A stretch of 64,000 bases of DNA from an uncultured Crocinitomix sp. (GTDB lineage: Bacteria; Bacteroidota; Bacteroidia; Flavobacteriales_D; Crocinitomicaceae), in the NCBI GenBank assembly GCA_937136425.1, contig CAKZON010000068.1, positions 1-64,000 on the forward strand, given 5' to 3'. A program made the translations under genes and the position numbers. Below are positions 26,025-35,250 of this stretch, piece after piece. The notes beneath the pieces are model-generated. The model had not been told where the DNA came from and ran no database searches. It was given only the letters and a program-made list of their open reading frames with translations. The stretch's first letter is position 1, and every line of letters begins with the position of its first letter.

Positions 26025-26987
26025 TTATTTAATAATAAGACGTTCCGTAGCTATTGTTTCGCCTTTAGCATCTAGTACAGTTACGAAATATATACCAGAA
26101 TCAGGTATTGTTAATTCCATCTTTTTATTGTCGTTTACAAATGCTGTTTGCACGATTTCACCTAATGGATTAACAATATTAATTTGATTAACCTCAGTTG
26201 TGTTATCAAAATTTACAACAATATCGCCATTTGAAGGGTTAGGATAAACAGACCAATCAAGAGCAATTGCATTCTCATCAATACCAACCGTATATAAACC
26301 AAACACCACATCTCTCCAATTTTCTAAAACCTTTTTTGCTGCTCCAGTTTCACCATGCGAAATGGTTCCAGCCGTTAAGTCAATATCATTTAACCCTGCA
26401 GCATAATCTCCATTAAGGCTCATTATCATAGTACCTCCGTCTGTATCTACCCATACGTCAGACTCCACTTCGAAATAATTACTATTTCCTAAACCGTGTA
26501 ATTGGAAATTTTGCGAAAAATCAGCACCACCAAAACCTTCATAGGCAATAAAACGATAACCTGCTGCCCATCCCCAATGCATTGAAGGAGACTTGGGCGC
26601 TAATGGATGGTCTGCCGCCCACAGAGTAGGATCGTCATTATTAATTGGCTCATAAACACCAATATGAAATTTTACCGATTCAATAGCTGTAACATCAAAA
26701 CTACCCAATTCAATTGTAGTTGAAATTTCATCTTCTGGTCTTACTAATGCCATAACATCATCAGAAACTGCTGTTTCAGTTCCTCCGTCATGAACAATTG
26801 TAATTTTCGTTAAATAATATTCTAATCGAGTCGCTTTGAAATCATTCCCTAAATTATTGGTGCCAACTGCATCTAAAACAAAATCTTCCTCTCCCAACTT
26901 ATGGTTTATTTTAAGTTCAACATTAGTTTGAGCATTAACGGAAGCAGCAAAAAGCAATAAGAATGTACCAAGTATTAGTCTTTTCAT
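26025..26987 (-). CDS. MbnP-like copper-binding protein with T9SS sorting domain
   Basis: 320 residues. Signal peptide MKRLILGTFLLLFAASVNAQ. The domain at ~20-235 carries features of the MbnP family: RLEYYLTKITIVHDG near the start, FHIGVYEP, and the hallmark MHWGWAAGYRF at 136-146 with W138 and W140 (in characterised MbnP a Trp is oxidised to kynurenine). Residues ~245-320 (YPNPSNGDIVVNFDN ... ERLIIK) are a type A T9SS sorting domain, so the protein should be surface-exposed, unlike the methanotroph protein. It is followed by the MbnH-like gene and divergent from the copper efflux operon. Confidence 0.85.
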   Translation of the reverse strand: MKRLILGTFLLLFAASVNAQTNVELKINHKLGEEDFVLDAVGTNNLGNDFKATRLEYYLTKITIVHDGGTETAVSDDVMALVRPEDEISTTIELGSFDVTAIESVKFHIGVYEPINNDDPTLWAADHPLAPKSPSMHWGWAAGYRFIAYEGFGGADFSQNFQLHGLGNSNYFEVESDVWVDTDGGTMIMSLNGDYAAGLNDIDLTAGTISHGETGAAKKVLENWRDVVFGLYTVGIDENAIALDWSVYPNPSNGDIVVNFDNTTEVNQINIVNPLGEIVQTAFVNDNKKMELTIPDSGIYFVTVLDAKGETIATERLIIK

Positions 26988-27288
26988 AATTAAGTTTATA
27001 ATTGAAATTTTAGGATTATCTCAACTAAGATACGCCAACTAAGGCGTTTCGTCCAAATTATTATGAATATATACCTGTTGTTTTTTTAGGGTAAATTGAA
27101 AACTTAATTTAAATTCTTTAGCAAAACCCTGCAATTACTGGTTTTTTTTCATTGTTTGAAACTATTAAACTGTTGGAATTCTAAATGAATTCATATTCCA
27201 TTTCAGTTAATTTTTCGTTAAAAAAGGGTGCTGTAGACATTCACAATTCTTTTGATAAAAGAAAAAAAGCTAACTTTGATAATAAGCA
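26988..27288. other. divergent intergenic region, mbnP-like and HYC_CC_PP genes
   Basis: About 300 bases. It contains a 5-base-stem hairpin ACGCC-AACTAA-GGCGT at 27032-27047, then CGTTTCGTCCAA shared with the serine hydrolase leader (see findings), and a -7 element TAACTTTG at 27271-27278 for the plus strand. I find no clear -33 element and no recognisable metal-regulator box. Confidence 0.5.
27271..27278 (+). promoter_or_regulatory. -7 element for the copper operon
   Basis: TAACTTTG fits TAnnTTTG. Transcription about seven bases on would begin only a few bases before the GTG used to start the first gene, so the leader would be very short. Confidence 0.5.
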
Positions 27289-27759
27289 GTGAAAATCTCA
27301 AGAAAAATAGCACCTCTAATTCTGATTCCTTTGATGTTGTTCTCATCAATAGGTTTTTCTTTAGACGTGCATTTTTGTGGAAATGAAATAAAAAGTATTG
27401 GACTATTTAGCGCTACCCCATGTGAAATGGAGGAAAGTGTCAATCAACCACAAGATGTATCTCAGCTACCTTCTTGTCATCAAAAGAAAATTAGAGAGAA
27501 GGAGAATACTAGTTCTAAAACCGGCATTAATCAAGGTAAATGCTGCCATAACGAAAGTTTCGATTTTGAAGTGAATTCTGATGTTGAACCACTTTCAATG
27601 CAAAAAATTGACCTAAATCAATTAAATGCAGTAATCATATATACAGCAATAGATCTTGGTTTATTCCAACCTACAATACAAGTAGAATTTTACGAAAATT
27701 ACAGACCTCCTTTAATTGATGAAGACATCTCTGTCATTTATCAAGTTTTCCGTATTTGA
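27289..27759 (+). CDS. HYC_CC_PP-family exported protein
   Basis: 156 residues, starting with GTG at 27289; the next ATG (27334) would remove the positive N-terminus of the signal peptide (KISRKIAPLILIPLMLFSSIGFS). The mature part begins LDVHFCGNEIKSIGLF, has CHQKK and GKCCHNESFDF, and ends in a proline-containing segment (YENYRPPLIDED), matching the His-Tyr-Cys/Cys-Cys/Pro-Pro pattern of this Bacteroidota family, usually found just before RND metal pumps. A role in periplasmic copper binding is inference from the Cys/His content and position ahead of the CusA-like gene. Confidence 0.7.
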   Translation: MKISRKIAPLILIPLMLFSSIGFSLDVHFCGNEIKSIGLFSATPCEMEESVNQPQDVSQLPSCHQKKIREKENTSSKTGINQGKCCHNESFDFEVNSDVEPLSMQKIDLNQLNAVIIYTAIDLGLFQPTIQVEFYENYRPPLIDEDISVIYQVFRI

Positions 27760-27763
27760 TCTT

Positions 27764-27829
27764 CATTTTTAGTAAGTAATGCTCCTTACCACAGGTATAG
27801 GGGCTAGTCGCGTTTATATACTAAAAATG
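27764..27829 (+). promoter_or_regulatory. inverted repeat in the leader of the CusA-like gene
   Basis: CATTTTTAGTA (27764-27774) is exactly complementary to TACTAAAAATG (27819-27829), with a 44-base loop that can hold a smaller GTAAG/CTTAC stem. The right arm ends at an ATG (27827) that opens a 12-codon overlapping frame before the cusA-like ATG at 27834. It could fold to mask the start. Confidence 0.5.
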
Positions 27830-27833
27830 AAAA

Positions 27834-30800
27834 ATGTTAAATACAATAATAAAATTTTTTCTTGACAATAAACTTGTTGCATGGTTAATGCTTGGATTAT
27901 TCGTGTGTTGGGGATTCGTAACTGTTCCATTCAACTTCGACTCCAGTATTTTACCTCGTGATCCGGTATCAGTTGATGCAATTCCGGACATTGGCGAGAA
28001 TCAACAAATTATTTATACGGAATGGATGGGACGTTCTCCCCAAGACGTAGAAGATCAAATTACATATCCACTTACCACTTCACTATTAGGTATTCCAGGT
28101 GTTAAAAGTGTACGAAGTAATTCAATGTTTGGATTTTCAAGTATTTACCTAATTTTTGAAGATGACATTGAATTTTATTGGAGCAGAAGTAGAATAATAG
28201 AAAAGCTAAATTCTTTACCTACCAACTTATTGCCTGAAGGTGTAAACCCTTCATTGGGGCCAGATGCCACAGCTTTGGGACAAATATACTGGTACACATT
28301 AGAAGGACAAGATGAAAACGGAAACGCAACGGGCGGTTGGGATTTACATGAACTTCGTACCATACAAGATTTTTATGTAAAGTATGCAGTTCAAGCTGCC
28401 GAAGGCGTTTCCGAAGTAGCTTCTATTGGTGGTTTCGTTCAAGAATATCAAATTGACGTTAACCCTGATAAAATGAAAATCTACAACATTACTTTAAATG
28501 AAGTAATGAAAGCAGCAAGAGCAAGTAATTTAGATATTGGTGCACAAACAATTGAAATAAATTTAGCAGAATACTTTGTTCGCGGATTAGGTTATGTTAA
28601 AAAGGTAGAGGATATTGAACTAAGTGTTGTCAAAATGGTTAACAACATTCCCATTCGCATTAAAGACATTGCTAATGTTCACTTAGGCCCCGCAACTCGC
28701 AGAGGAATATTAGACAAATCAGGCGCTCCTGCTGTGGGAGGCGTTGTTGTTGCAAGGTACGGTTCTAATCCTTTAGAAGTTATTAATAACGTTAAAGAAA
28801 AAATTAATGAAATATCTGTTGGACTCCCTAGTAAAGTATTAGAAGACGGCACATCATCACAAGTTAAAATAGTACCATTTTATGACCGTACAGAACTGAT
28901 TCATGAAACAATAGGAACACTTGAAGAAGCATTAACACTGGAAATACTGATTACCATTATTGTTGTAATCCTAATGTTACTTCATTTTAAATCTTCATTA
29001 CTCATTGCAGGCTCACTTCCGGTTGCTGTTCTCATGTGTTTTATCGCAATGAAATATGCGAATATTGATGCGAATATTGTAGCCCTATCAGGCATTGCAA
29101 TAGCGGTGGGCACAATGGTAGATATGGGAATTGTACTGACTGAAAGTATGATTACACAATTAAAAATTGCGCCTCCAAAACAACCGGTAAAAACAACCAT
29201 TTATATAGCAACTGTAGATGTTGCTTCAGCAGTGGTAACAGCCGTCGCAACAACAATTGTTAGTTTTCTCCCCGTTTTTACCATGCAAGCTTCAGAAGGT
29301 AAGCTATTTCGACCTTTGGCATACACTAAATCGTTTGCTTTAATAGCTTCTGTAATATTGGCAATTACCGTGATACCGCCACTAGCAGAGCAGTTATTTA
29401 AAATGAAGAAGAAAGGTAAAGTTTCAGTTTATTTTTCAAATGCCATTTTAATCGTTTTGGCTTTCCTTTTATTGTTCAGTTCCTACCCTTTTTTCGGAAT
29501 TATTGGTGTAATTGTTGGCATTGGCGGTGCATTAACGAATTATTTTGAAGATCATAAGCCTGATAAATGGTTGAAAAAATTCACTTACTTAAAAAACATT
29601 ATTTATGCACTATTCGTAGCATGGTTGTTAGCTACAATATGGATGCCATTAGGTGTTTCAAAAAGTGTGTTAGTAAATTTCATCTTTGTTATTTCCATCA
29701 TAGGTTTATTAATTAGCTTCTTTTATTTAATCATTCATTTTTACGAAAAAATTCTTAGGTTTTTATTGCGCATAAAGTATGCCTTTGTCGGCTTATTAAT
29801 CTTGTTATTGTTCTCAGGATACAGCATTTTTAAAAATACGGGACAAGAGTTTATGCCAGCGCTAAATGAGGGCTCATTTCTTCTTATGCCAACTTCAATG
29901 CCTCATGCAGGAATGGAAATCAATGAAGCTAATATTCGGTTGTTAGATTTATCAATTAGTTCTATTCCAGAAGTTGAATTAGTTGTTGGTAAAGCTGGAC
30001 GGGTAGAAAGCGCACTCGACCCTGCTCCTATGTCCATGTATGAGCACATGATTACGTATAAATCCGAATATAAAGTTGATGAAAACGGAAGAAAGATGCG
30101 TTTTATGGTTGACAAAAATGGAAATTATAAATTGTCAGATTCAAATGAATTAATACCAGATGAAAATGGGCAGTATTACAGACAATGGCGAGACCACATC
30201 AAATCACCCAATGACATTTGGAAAGAAATTATAAAGGCTGCCAAAATACCTGGTTTAACATCTGCGCCAAAACTGCAACCTATTGAAACGCGTTTGGTCA
30301 TGTTACAAACAGGAATGCGCGCTCCAATGGGCATAAAAGTAACGGGGGCTGACTTGAAGGAAATTGAGGCTTTTGGATTGGAATTAGAAAAGGTATTAAA
30401 GGACGTTGAAGGTGTAAAAACTGAAGCTGTTTTCGCCGAAAGAATTGTAGGAAAACCCTATTTGATGCTTTCGATTAAACGGGAAAAGATTGGGCGCTAC
30501 GGTTTATCAATTTTGGATGTTCAAACCCAAATTCAAACCGCTATAGGTGGAATGATTGTGGGATCTACTGTTGAGGGACGAGAGCGTTATAATATACGAG
30601 TGCGTTACCCATCCGAATTACGTAACAACCCAGAAGAAATAAAAGCCATGTATATTGCAGCTCCTGACGGAACTCAAGTACCTTTAGAAGAATTAGTTGA
30701 AATAAAATATGAACAAGGACCACAAGCCATTAAAAGTGAGGATGGTTTTTTGGTAGGTTATGTATTATTTGATCGTGAAGAAGGATATTCAGAGGTTGAA

Positions 30801-31511
30801 CTAGTTAACAAGGCTCAAACATATATTACAAGCAAAATTAATGACGGATCACTTATCGTTCCAAGTGGAGTCACCTATCAATTTGCTGGGAATTACGAGC
30901 AACAGGTTAGATCAAATAAACGCCTTGGAATTGTTATGCCCATTGCATTAGTCTTAATCTTCTTAATCCTTTACTTCCAATTCAAATCAGTCATTACATC
31001 TCTATTTGTATTCTCTGGAGTTTTTGTTGCTTTTGCTGGTGGTTTTATAATGATTTGGCTATACGGACAAGAATGGTTTATGAACTTTGATCTTTTCGGA
31101 ACAAATATGCGCGATTTATTTCAAATGCGCACAATTAATTTAAGTGTAGCGGTTTGGGTAGGTTTTTTGGCGTTGTTCGGTATTGCCACAGATGATGGAG
31201 TATTGGTTGCCACTTTTTTAAAGGATAGTTTTAAAAAGAATGAACCAAAAAATATTAAAGAAATACAAGATGCAATAGTGGAAGGAGGAGTGCGAAGAGT
31301 TAAACCTGCTATGATGACCACGGCCACTACAATATTAGCCTTACTACCCGTTTTAACATCCACCGGAAAAGGAGCAGATATCATGCTACCAATGGCAATT
31401 CCATCATTTGGTGGAATGATACTTAACCTCATCACTATGTTCACTGTTCCAATTCTCTACTGCATTTGGAAAGAAACTACCTATAAATGGAAATTAAATC
31501 GATCAAAATAA
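27834..31511 (+). CDS. cusA: CusA/CzcA-type heavy-metal RND efflux transporter
   Basis: 1225 residues, an inner-membrane proton-driven RND pump. It shows SVDAIPDIGENQQIIYTEWMGRSPQD near the N-terminus, GTMVDMGIVLTES (acidic proton-relay residue in TM4) and the IETRLVMLQTGMRAPMGIKV stretch typical of the Cu/Ag branch; Met residues sit in MLQTG and AIGGMIVG. It is ~180 residues longer than E. coli CusA: extra membrane helices (about 520-650) and a hydrophilic insertion around VDENGRKMRFMVDKNG. Its stop overlaps the OMF gene start by one base. The partners are the OMF, Cu-ATPase and adaptor that follow. The HME-RND class is firm; copper specificity is inferred from context. Confidence 0.9.
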   Translation: MLNTIIKFFLDNKLVAWLMLGLFVCWGFVTVPFNFDSSILPRDPVSVDAIPDIGENQQIIYTEWMGRSPQDVEDQITYPLTTSLLGIPGVKSVRSNSMFGFSSIYLIFEDDIEFYWSRSRIIEKLNSLPTNLLPEGVNPSLGPDATALGQIYWYTLEGQDENGNATGGWDLHELRTIQDFYVKYAVQAAEGVSEVASIGGFVQEYQIDVNPDKMKIYNITLNEVMKAARASNLDIGAQTIEINLAEYFVRGLGYVKKVEDIELSVVKMVNNIPIRIKDIANVHLGPATRRGILDKSGAPAVGGVVVARYGSNPLEVINNVKEKINEISVGLPSKVLEDGTSSQVKIVPFYDRTELIHETIGTLEEALTLEILITIIVVILMLLHFKSSLLIAGSLPVAVLMCFIAMKYANIDANIVALSGIAIAVGTMVDMGIVLTESMITQLKIAPPKQPVKTTIYIATVDVASAVVTAVATTIVSFLPVFTMQASEGKLFRPLAYTKSFALIASVILAITVIPPLAEQLFKMKKKGKVSVYFSNAILIVLAFLLLFSSYPFFGIIGVIVGIGGALTNYFEDHKPDKWLKKFTYLKNIIYALFVAWLLATIWMPLGVSKSVLVNFIFVISIIGLLISFFYLIIHFYEKILRFLLRIKYAFVGLLILLLFSGYSIFKNTGQEFMPALNEGSFLLMPTSMPHAGMEINEANIRLLDLSISSIPEVELVVGKAGRVESALDPAPMSMYEHMITYKSEYKVDENGRKMRFMVDKNGNYKLSDSNELIPDENGQYYRQWRDHIKSPNDIWKEIIKAAKIPGLTSAPKLQPIETRLVMLQTGMRAPMGIKVTGADLKEIEAFGLELEKVLKDVEGVKTEAVFAERIVGKPYLMLSIKREKIGRYGLSILDVQTQIQTAIGGMIVGSTVEGRERYNIRVRYPSELRNNPEEIKAMYIAAPDGTQVPLEELVEIKYEQGPQAIKSEDGFLVGYVLFDREEGYSEVELVNKAQTYITSKINDGSLIVPSGVTYQFAGNYEQQVRSNKRLGIVMPIALVLIFLILYFQFKSVITSLFVFSGVFVAFAGGFIMIWLYGQEWFMNFDLFGTNMRDLFQMRTINLSVAVWVGFLALFGIATDDGVLVATFLKDSFKKNEPKNIKEIQDAIVEGGVRRVKPAMMTTATTILALLPVLTSTGKGADIMLPMAIPSFGGMILNLITMFTVPILYCIWKETTYKWKLNRSK

Positions 31512-32755
31512 TGAGACATTTTAAACTAAAATTCATACTGATTTTGTCCTTCATTTTAATGACACAAAATATCTGTGCTCAATCTTTAGATTCCTTACTC
31601 CAGTTGGCTGTTTCAGAAAACACCACTCTAAAATCTTTGGAATTAGAGTATAAAGCAGAACTGATAAAAACAGACCAAGTAAGTCAATTACCAAACCCGA
31701 AAATCGGAATTGGAGTTCCAATTCTACAACCTGAAACTCGATTAGGGCCTCAAACAATGATGATAAGCGCAAGTCAAATGTTTCCTTGGTTTGGCGCATT
31801 AAAAGCGAAAAAAGAAGTTACTGTTTCAATGTCTAAAATGCGCTATGAAAAAATTTCCGCATTAAAATTGAACCTTTTTTACATTGTTAAATCAAACTAT
31901 TATCAACTTGAATTTGCTGAAGAAAAGCAGGCACTAATCGAAAAAGATATACTCCTTTTAAAAGTTATTGAACAATTGAGTTTATCAAAAATAGAAAGTG
32001 GTGAAGGTTCTATTGCAGATGTTTTACGACTTCAATTAAAAATTGATGAATTAACGAATGAAATTGCAATTCTTGAAAACTCAAAACACACAACATCTAC
32101 TCGTATTAACGAAATAATAAAACAGCCTTTAACGTCACAAATAACCACGAGAGATCGTCTATTGCAAATTCCTCTACTTGACTTTGACATAGAAGCATTT
32201 CAAGCAAAAATATCTGCTCATCATCCACTTATGGAAATGCTGAATGTCGAAATTGAAATATCAGAAAATCGTGATTTAGTTAATAGCACAACGAACAAGC
32301 CTACTATAGAACTTGGGATAGATTACAGTCTCGTCGGTCAACGAACAGATGCCAGCCCAATTAATAATGGACGAGATATTCTAATTCCAAAAATCATGTT
32401 GAGTATTCCAATTTATCGAAAGTCATTTAATGCCTCAAATCAAATAGAATCAATGAACAGAAAAGCCATAGAGTTGGATAAAATTTCCTTGATAGACCAA
32501 ATGACTCGTCAACTCATTGAATATAAAACGGAGTATGACAACGCAATCTTGATGTTCAACCTTAGCGAACAGCAAGCATTAACTGCACAACAAACCTATG
32601 AAATATTATTAACCAATTATAGTACAAATAGTGTTGGATTTGATGACCTATTATCAATCCAAAGTCAATTGCTGATATATAAGCAGCTAAATATAAATGC
32701 TAGGCTATTAGCCAATATTGCCGTTGCAAAAATTGAACGCCTAACAAATTTTTAA
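31511..32755 (+). CDS. outer-membrane efflux protein (TolC/CusC-like)
   Basis: 414 residues from the ATG at 31511, which overlaps the CusA-like stop (TAATG). Signal peptide to about LMTQNICAQ. The body is helical with typical OEP features (QASLLQLAVSENTTLKSLEL-like start at SLDSLLQLAVSENTTLKSLE; NPKIGIGVPI; GEGSIADVLRLQLKIDEL; VGFDDLLSIQSQLL). It forms the outer-membrane trimer channel of the tripartite pump with the RND protein and the adaptor. Length is usual for the family. Confidence 0.88.
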   Translation: MRHFKLKFILILSFILMTQNICAQSLDSLLQLAVSENTTLKSLELEYKAELIKTDQVSQLPNPKIGIGVPILQPETRLGPQTMMISASQMFPWFGALKAKKEVTVSMSKMRYEKISALKLNLFYIVKSNYYQLEFAEEKQALIEKDILLLKVIEQLSLSKIESGEGSIADVLRLQLKIDELTNEIAILENSKHTTSTRINEIIKQPLTSQITTRDRLLQIPLLDFDIEAFQAKISAHHPLMEMLNVEIEISENRDLVNSTTNKPTIELGIDYSLVGQRTDASPINNGRDILIPKIMLSIPIYRKSFNASNQIESMNRKAIELDKISLIDQMTRQLIEYKTEYDNAILMFNLSEQQALTAQQTYEILLTNYSTNSVGFDDLLSIQSQLLIYKQLNINARLLANIAVAKIERLTNF

Positions 32756-32769
32756 TCTAAGTAATCAAA

Positions 32770-35247
32770 ATGAAACATGCATATAAAATAACAGGAATGA
32801 CCTGTAACGGATGTAAAAGTCACGTGCAATCTACCTTGGAGAGAATAGAAGGAATAAAATCTGTCATAGTTAACCTAGAAAAGAATACAGTTGAATTAGA
32901 AATGACGGAACATATTCACTTGCTTGAACTTCAAAAGCACTTCATAGGATCATCTTATATGATTCACAAATTAGATCATAAAGTAGAGAAAAAATCAAGT
33001 TCACAAACGAAAAAAAAGGGCTCCTTTTATTGTCCAATGCATTGTGAAGGAGACAAAATCTATAACGAATCAGGCGATTGTCCTGTATGCGGAATGGATT
33101 TATTAGCAGAAGTAAGTGTTACTTCTAATTCGCAATATACTTGCCCCATGCATCCTGAAGTTATAAAAGAGGAGGCTGGCTCTTGTCCCAAATGCGGTAT
33201 GGACTTAGTACCAATAGAATCAAATGTATCAGCCGAGCAAAAGACTTACAAAAAGCTACTGAATAGATTTTGGATTGCTACCGTTTTTACGCTTCCAATC
33301 TTCTTAATTGCTATGTCCGAAATGATTCCAAATAATCCATTATACAAATTAATGGATATGAAATATTGGAATTGGTTGCAATTTGGGTTGTCCATTCCGG
33401 TTGTTTATTATGCCACTTGGAAGTTTTTTGAGAGAGCATATTCCTCCATCACAACAATGAATCTAAACATGTTTACGCTTATTGGAATTGGATCAGGTAT
33501 CGCTTGGCTATTTAGTTTCTTTGGAATGTTGTTTCCAGATTTGTTTCCAAACCAATTTAAAACTGAATTTGGAACAGTACATGTTTATTTTGAAGCAGCC
33601 ACAGTAATCCTAACCTTGGTTTTATTAGGTCAATTATTGGAAGCAAGAGCTCATGGAAAAACCAATAATGCTGTAACAGAATTGTTGAAACTCGCTCCTA
33701 ATAAAGCTATTAGAGTTGAGAATGAGGAAGAAATTGAAATTTCAATTGATGAAATAAAAGTAGGAGATCTACTAAGAGTAAAACCTGGCGATAAAATACC
33801 AGTTGATGGTGAAATAATTAAAGGAAAAACAACTATTGATGAATCCATGATCTCGGGAGAGCCAATTCCTGTAGATAAAGAAGTTAATGACAAGGTTACT
33901 TCTGGAACAATTAATGGTAAGCAATCATTTGTCATGAAAGCTGAAAAAGTAGGAGCAGACACTTTACTTTCTCAAATTATTCACATGGTTAATAGTGCTA
34001 GCCGAAGTAAAGCTCCTATTCAAAAATTAGCAGATAAAATATCCGGATATTTTGTCCCAGTAGTTATCGTTGTTTCGATTGTAACTTTTTTAATTTGGAA
34101 AATATTTGGTCCTGAACCATCATTAGTTTATGCCTTTGTAAATGCTATTGCAGTATTAATAATAGCCTGTCCATGTGCATTAGGTTTAGCTACTCCTATG
34201 TCTGTGATGGTTGGGGTTGGTAAAGGTGCTCAGGAAGGAGTTTTGATTAAGGATGCCGAGTCTTTGGAAAAAATGAACAAAGTTGATGTTTTGATAATTG
34301 ACAAAACAGGTACAGTTACAGAAGGAAAACCTTCCGTAGAAAAAATTACTTCACTTTCTAGTTATTCAGAAAATGAGTTAACACAATTTATAGCTTCGAT
34401 AAATAAACAAAGTGAGCATCCTTTAGCAGAAGCTACTGTCCGATTTGCTGAAGATAAAAAAATAGACTTATTAGATATTGATGATTTTGATTCTATAACT
34501 GGTAAAGGAGTTAAGGCAATTATACAGGACCAAAATATCCTTGTTGGAAATGAAAAGCTTCTTGCTGAACACTCTATTCTAATAAAAGGAGAAATAGCTG
34601 AAAAATCAAAAGCTGAGCAAGAGAAAGGAAAAACAGTTCCATTTATTGCCATTAATAATGAATTAGTGGGCTTTGTTGTTATTTCTGATGCAATTAAAGA
34701 AACAAGTAGATCAGCTATAAAGACATTAAAAGACAAAGGGGTTCAAGTTATTATGATGACCGGCGATAATAAATATACCGCCAAAGCTGTTGCTGAAGAA
34801 CTTAAACTAGATGATTATTATGCAGGTTGTTTGCCTGAAGACAAATTAAATAAAGTAAAAAAATTACAAGAGCAAGGGAATTCAGTTGCAATGGCTGGTG
34901 ATGGTATAAATGATGCTCCCGCATTGGCCCTAGCAGATGTTGGAATAGCAATGGGAACAGGAACAGATGTAGCTATTGAAAGTTCAGCAATCACCTTAGT
35001 AAAAGGTGATTTACATGGGATTGTAAAGGCAAGATCTTTGAGTCATAAAGTCATGCGTAATATTAAACAAAATCTATTTTTTGCACTTGCCTATAATGTC
35101 ATTGGGATTCCAATTGCAGCAGGTGCACTCTATCCAGTTTTTGGACTATTGTTATCACCAATGATTGCAGCATTAGCAATGAGTTTTAGCTCGGTTTCTG
35201 TTATTACCAATGCACTTCGATTAAGAGCACAAACTATAAACAACTAA
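32770..35247 (+). CDS. copA: copper-translocating P1B-type ATPase with N-terminal metal-binding domains
   Basis: 825 residues. An N-terminal HMA domain has the Cu site MTCNGC (C12, C15). Two 'heavy-metal-binding' zinc-ribbon-like units follow: FYCPMHCEG...CPVCGMDL and YTCPMHPEV...CPKCGMDL. The P-type core has SGEPIPV, the transport motif C467-P-C469, phosphorylated D511 (DKTGT), the SEHPLAEA HP site and GDGIND. About eight membrane helices. The CPC motif with an HMA domain indicates Cu(+)/Ag(+) export from the cytoplasm. It lies between the OMF and the adaptor of the RND pump, so ATPase and RND pump are encoded together, consistent with cytoplasmic Cu(+) handed to periplasmic efflux. Confidence 0.93.
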   Translation: MKHAYKITGMTCNGCKSHVQSTLERIEGIKSVIVNLEKNTVELEMTEHIHLLELQKHFIGSSYMIHKLDHKVEKKSSSQTKKKGSFYCPMHCEGDKIYNESGDCPVCGMDLLAEVSVTSNSQYTCPMHPEVIKEEAGSCPKCGMDLVPIESNVSAEQKTYKKLLNRFWIATVFTLPIFLIAMSEMIPNNPLYKLMDMKYWNWLQFGLSIPVVYYATWKFFERAYSSITTMNLNMFTLIGIGSGIAWLFSFFGMLFPDLFPNQFKTEFGTVHVYFEAATVILTLVLLGQLLEARAHGKTNNAVTELLKLAPNKAIRVENEEEIEISIDEIKVGDLLRVKPGDKIPVDGEIIKGKTTIDESMISGEPIPVDKEVNDKVTSGTINGKQSFVMKAEKVGADTLLSQIIHMVNSASRSKAPIQKLADKISGYFVPVVIVVSIVTFLIWKIFGPEPSLVYAFVNAIAVLIIACPCALGLATPMSVMVGVGKGAQEGVLIKDAESLEKMNKVDVLIIDKTGTVTEGKPSVEKITSLSSYSENELTQFIASINKQSEHPLAEATVRFAEDKKIDLLDIDDFDSITGKGVKAIIQDQNILVGNEKLLAEHSILIKGEIAEKSKAEQEKGKTVPFIAINNELVGFVVISDAIKETSRSAIKTLKDKGVQVIMMTGDNKYTAKAVAEELKLDDYYAGCLPEDKLNKVKKLQEQGNSVAMAGDGINDAPALALADVGIAMGTGTDVAIESSAITLVKGDLHGIVKARSLSHKVMRNIKQNLFFALAYNVIGIPIAAGALYPVFGLLLSPMIAALAMSFSSVSVITNALRLRAQTINN

Positions 35248-35250
35248 GTC

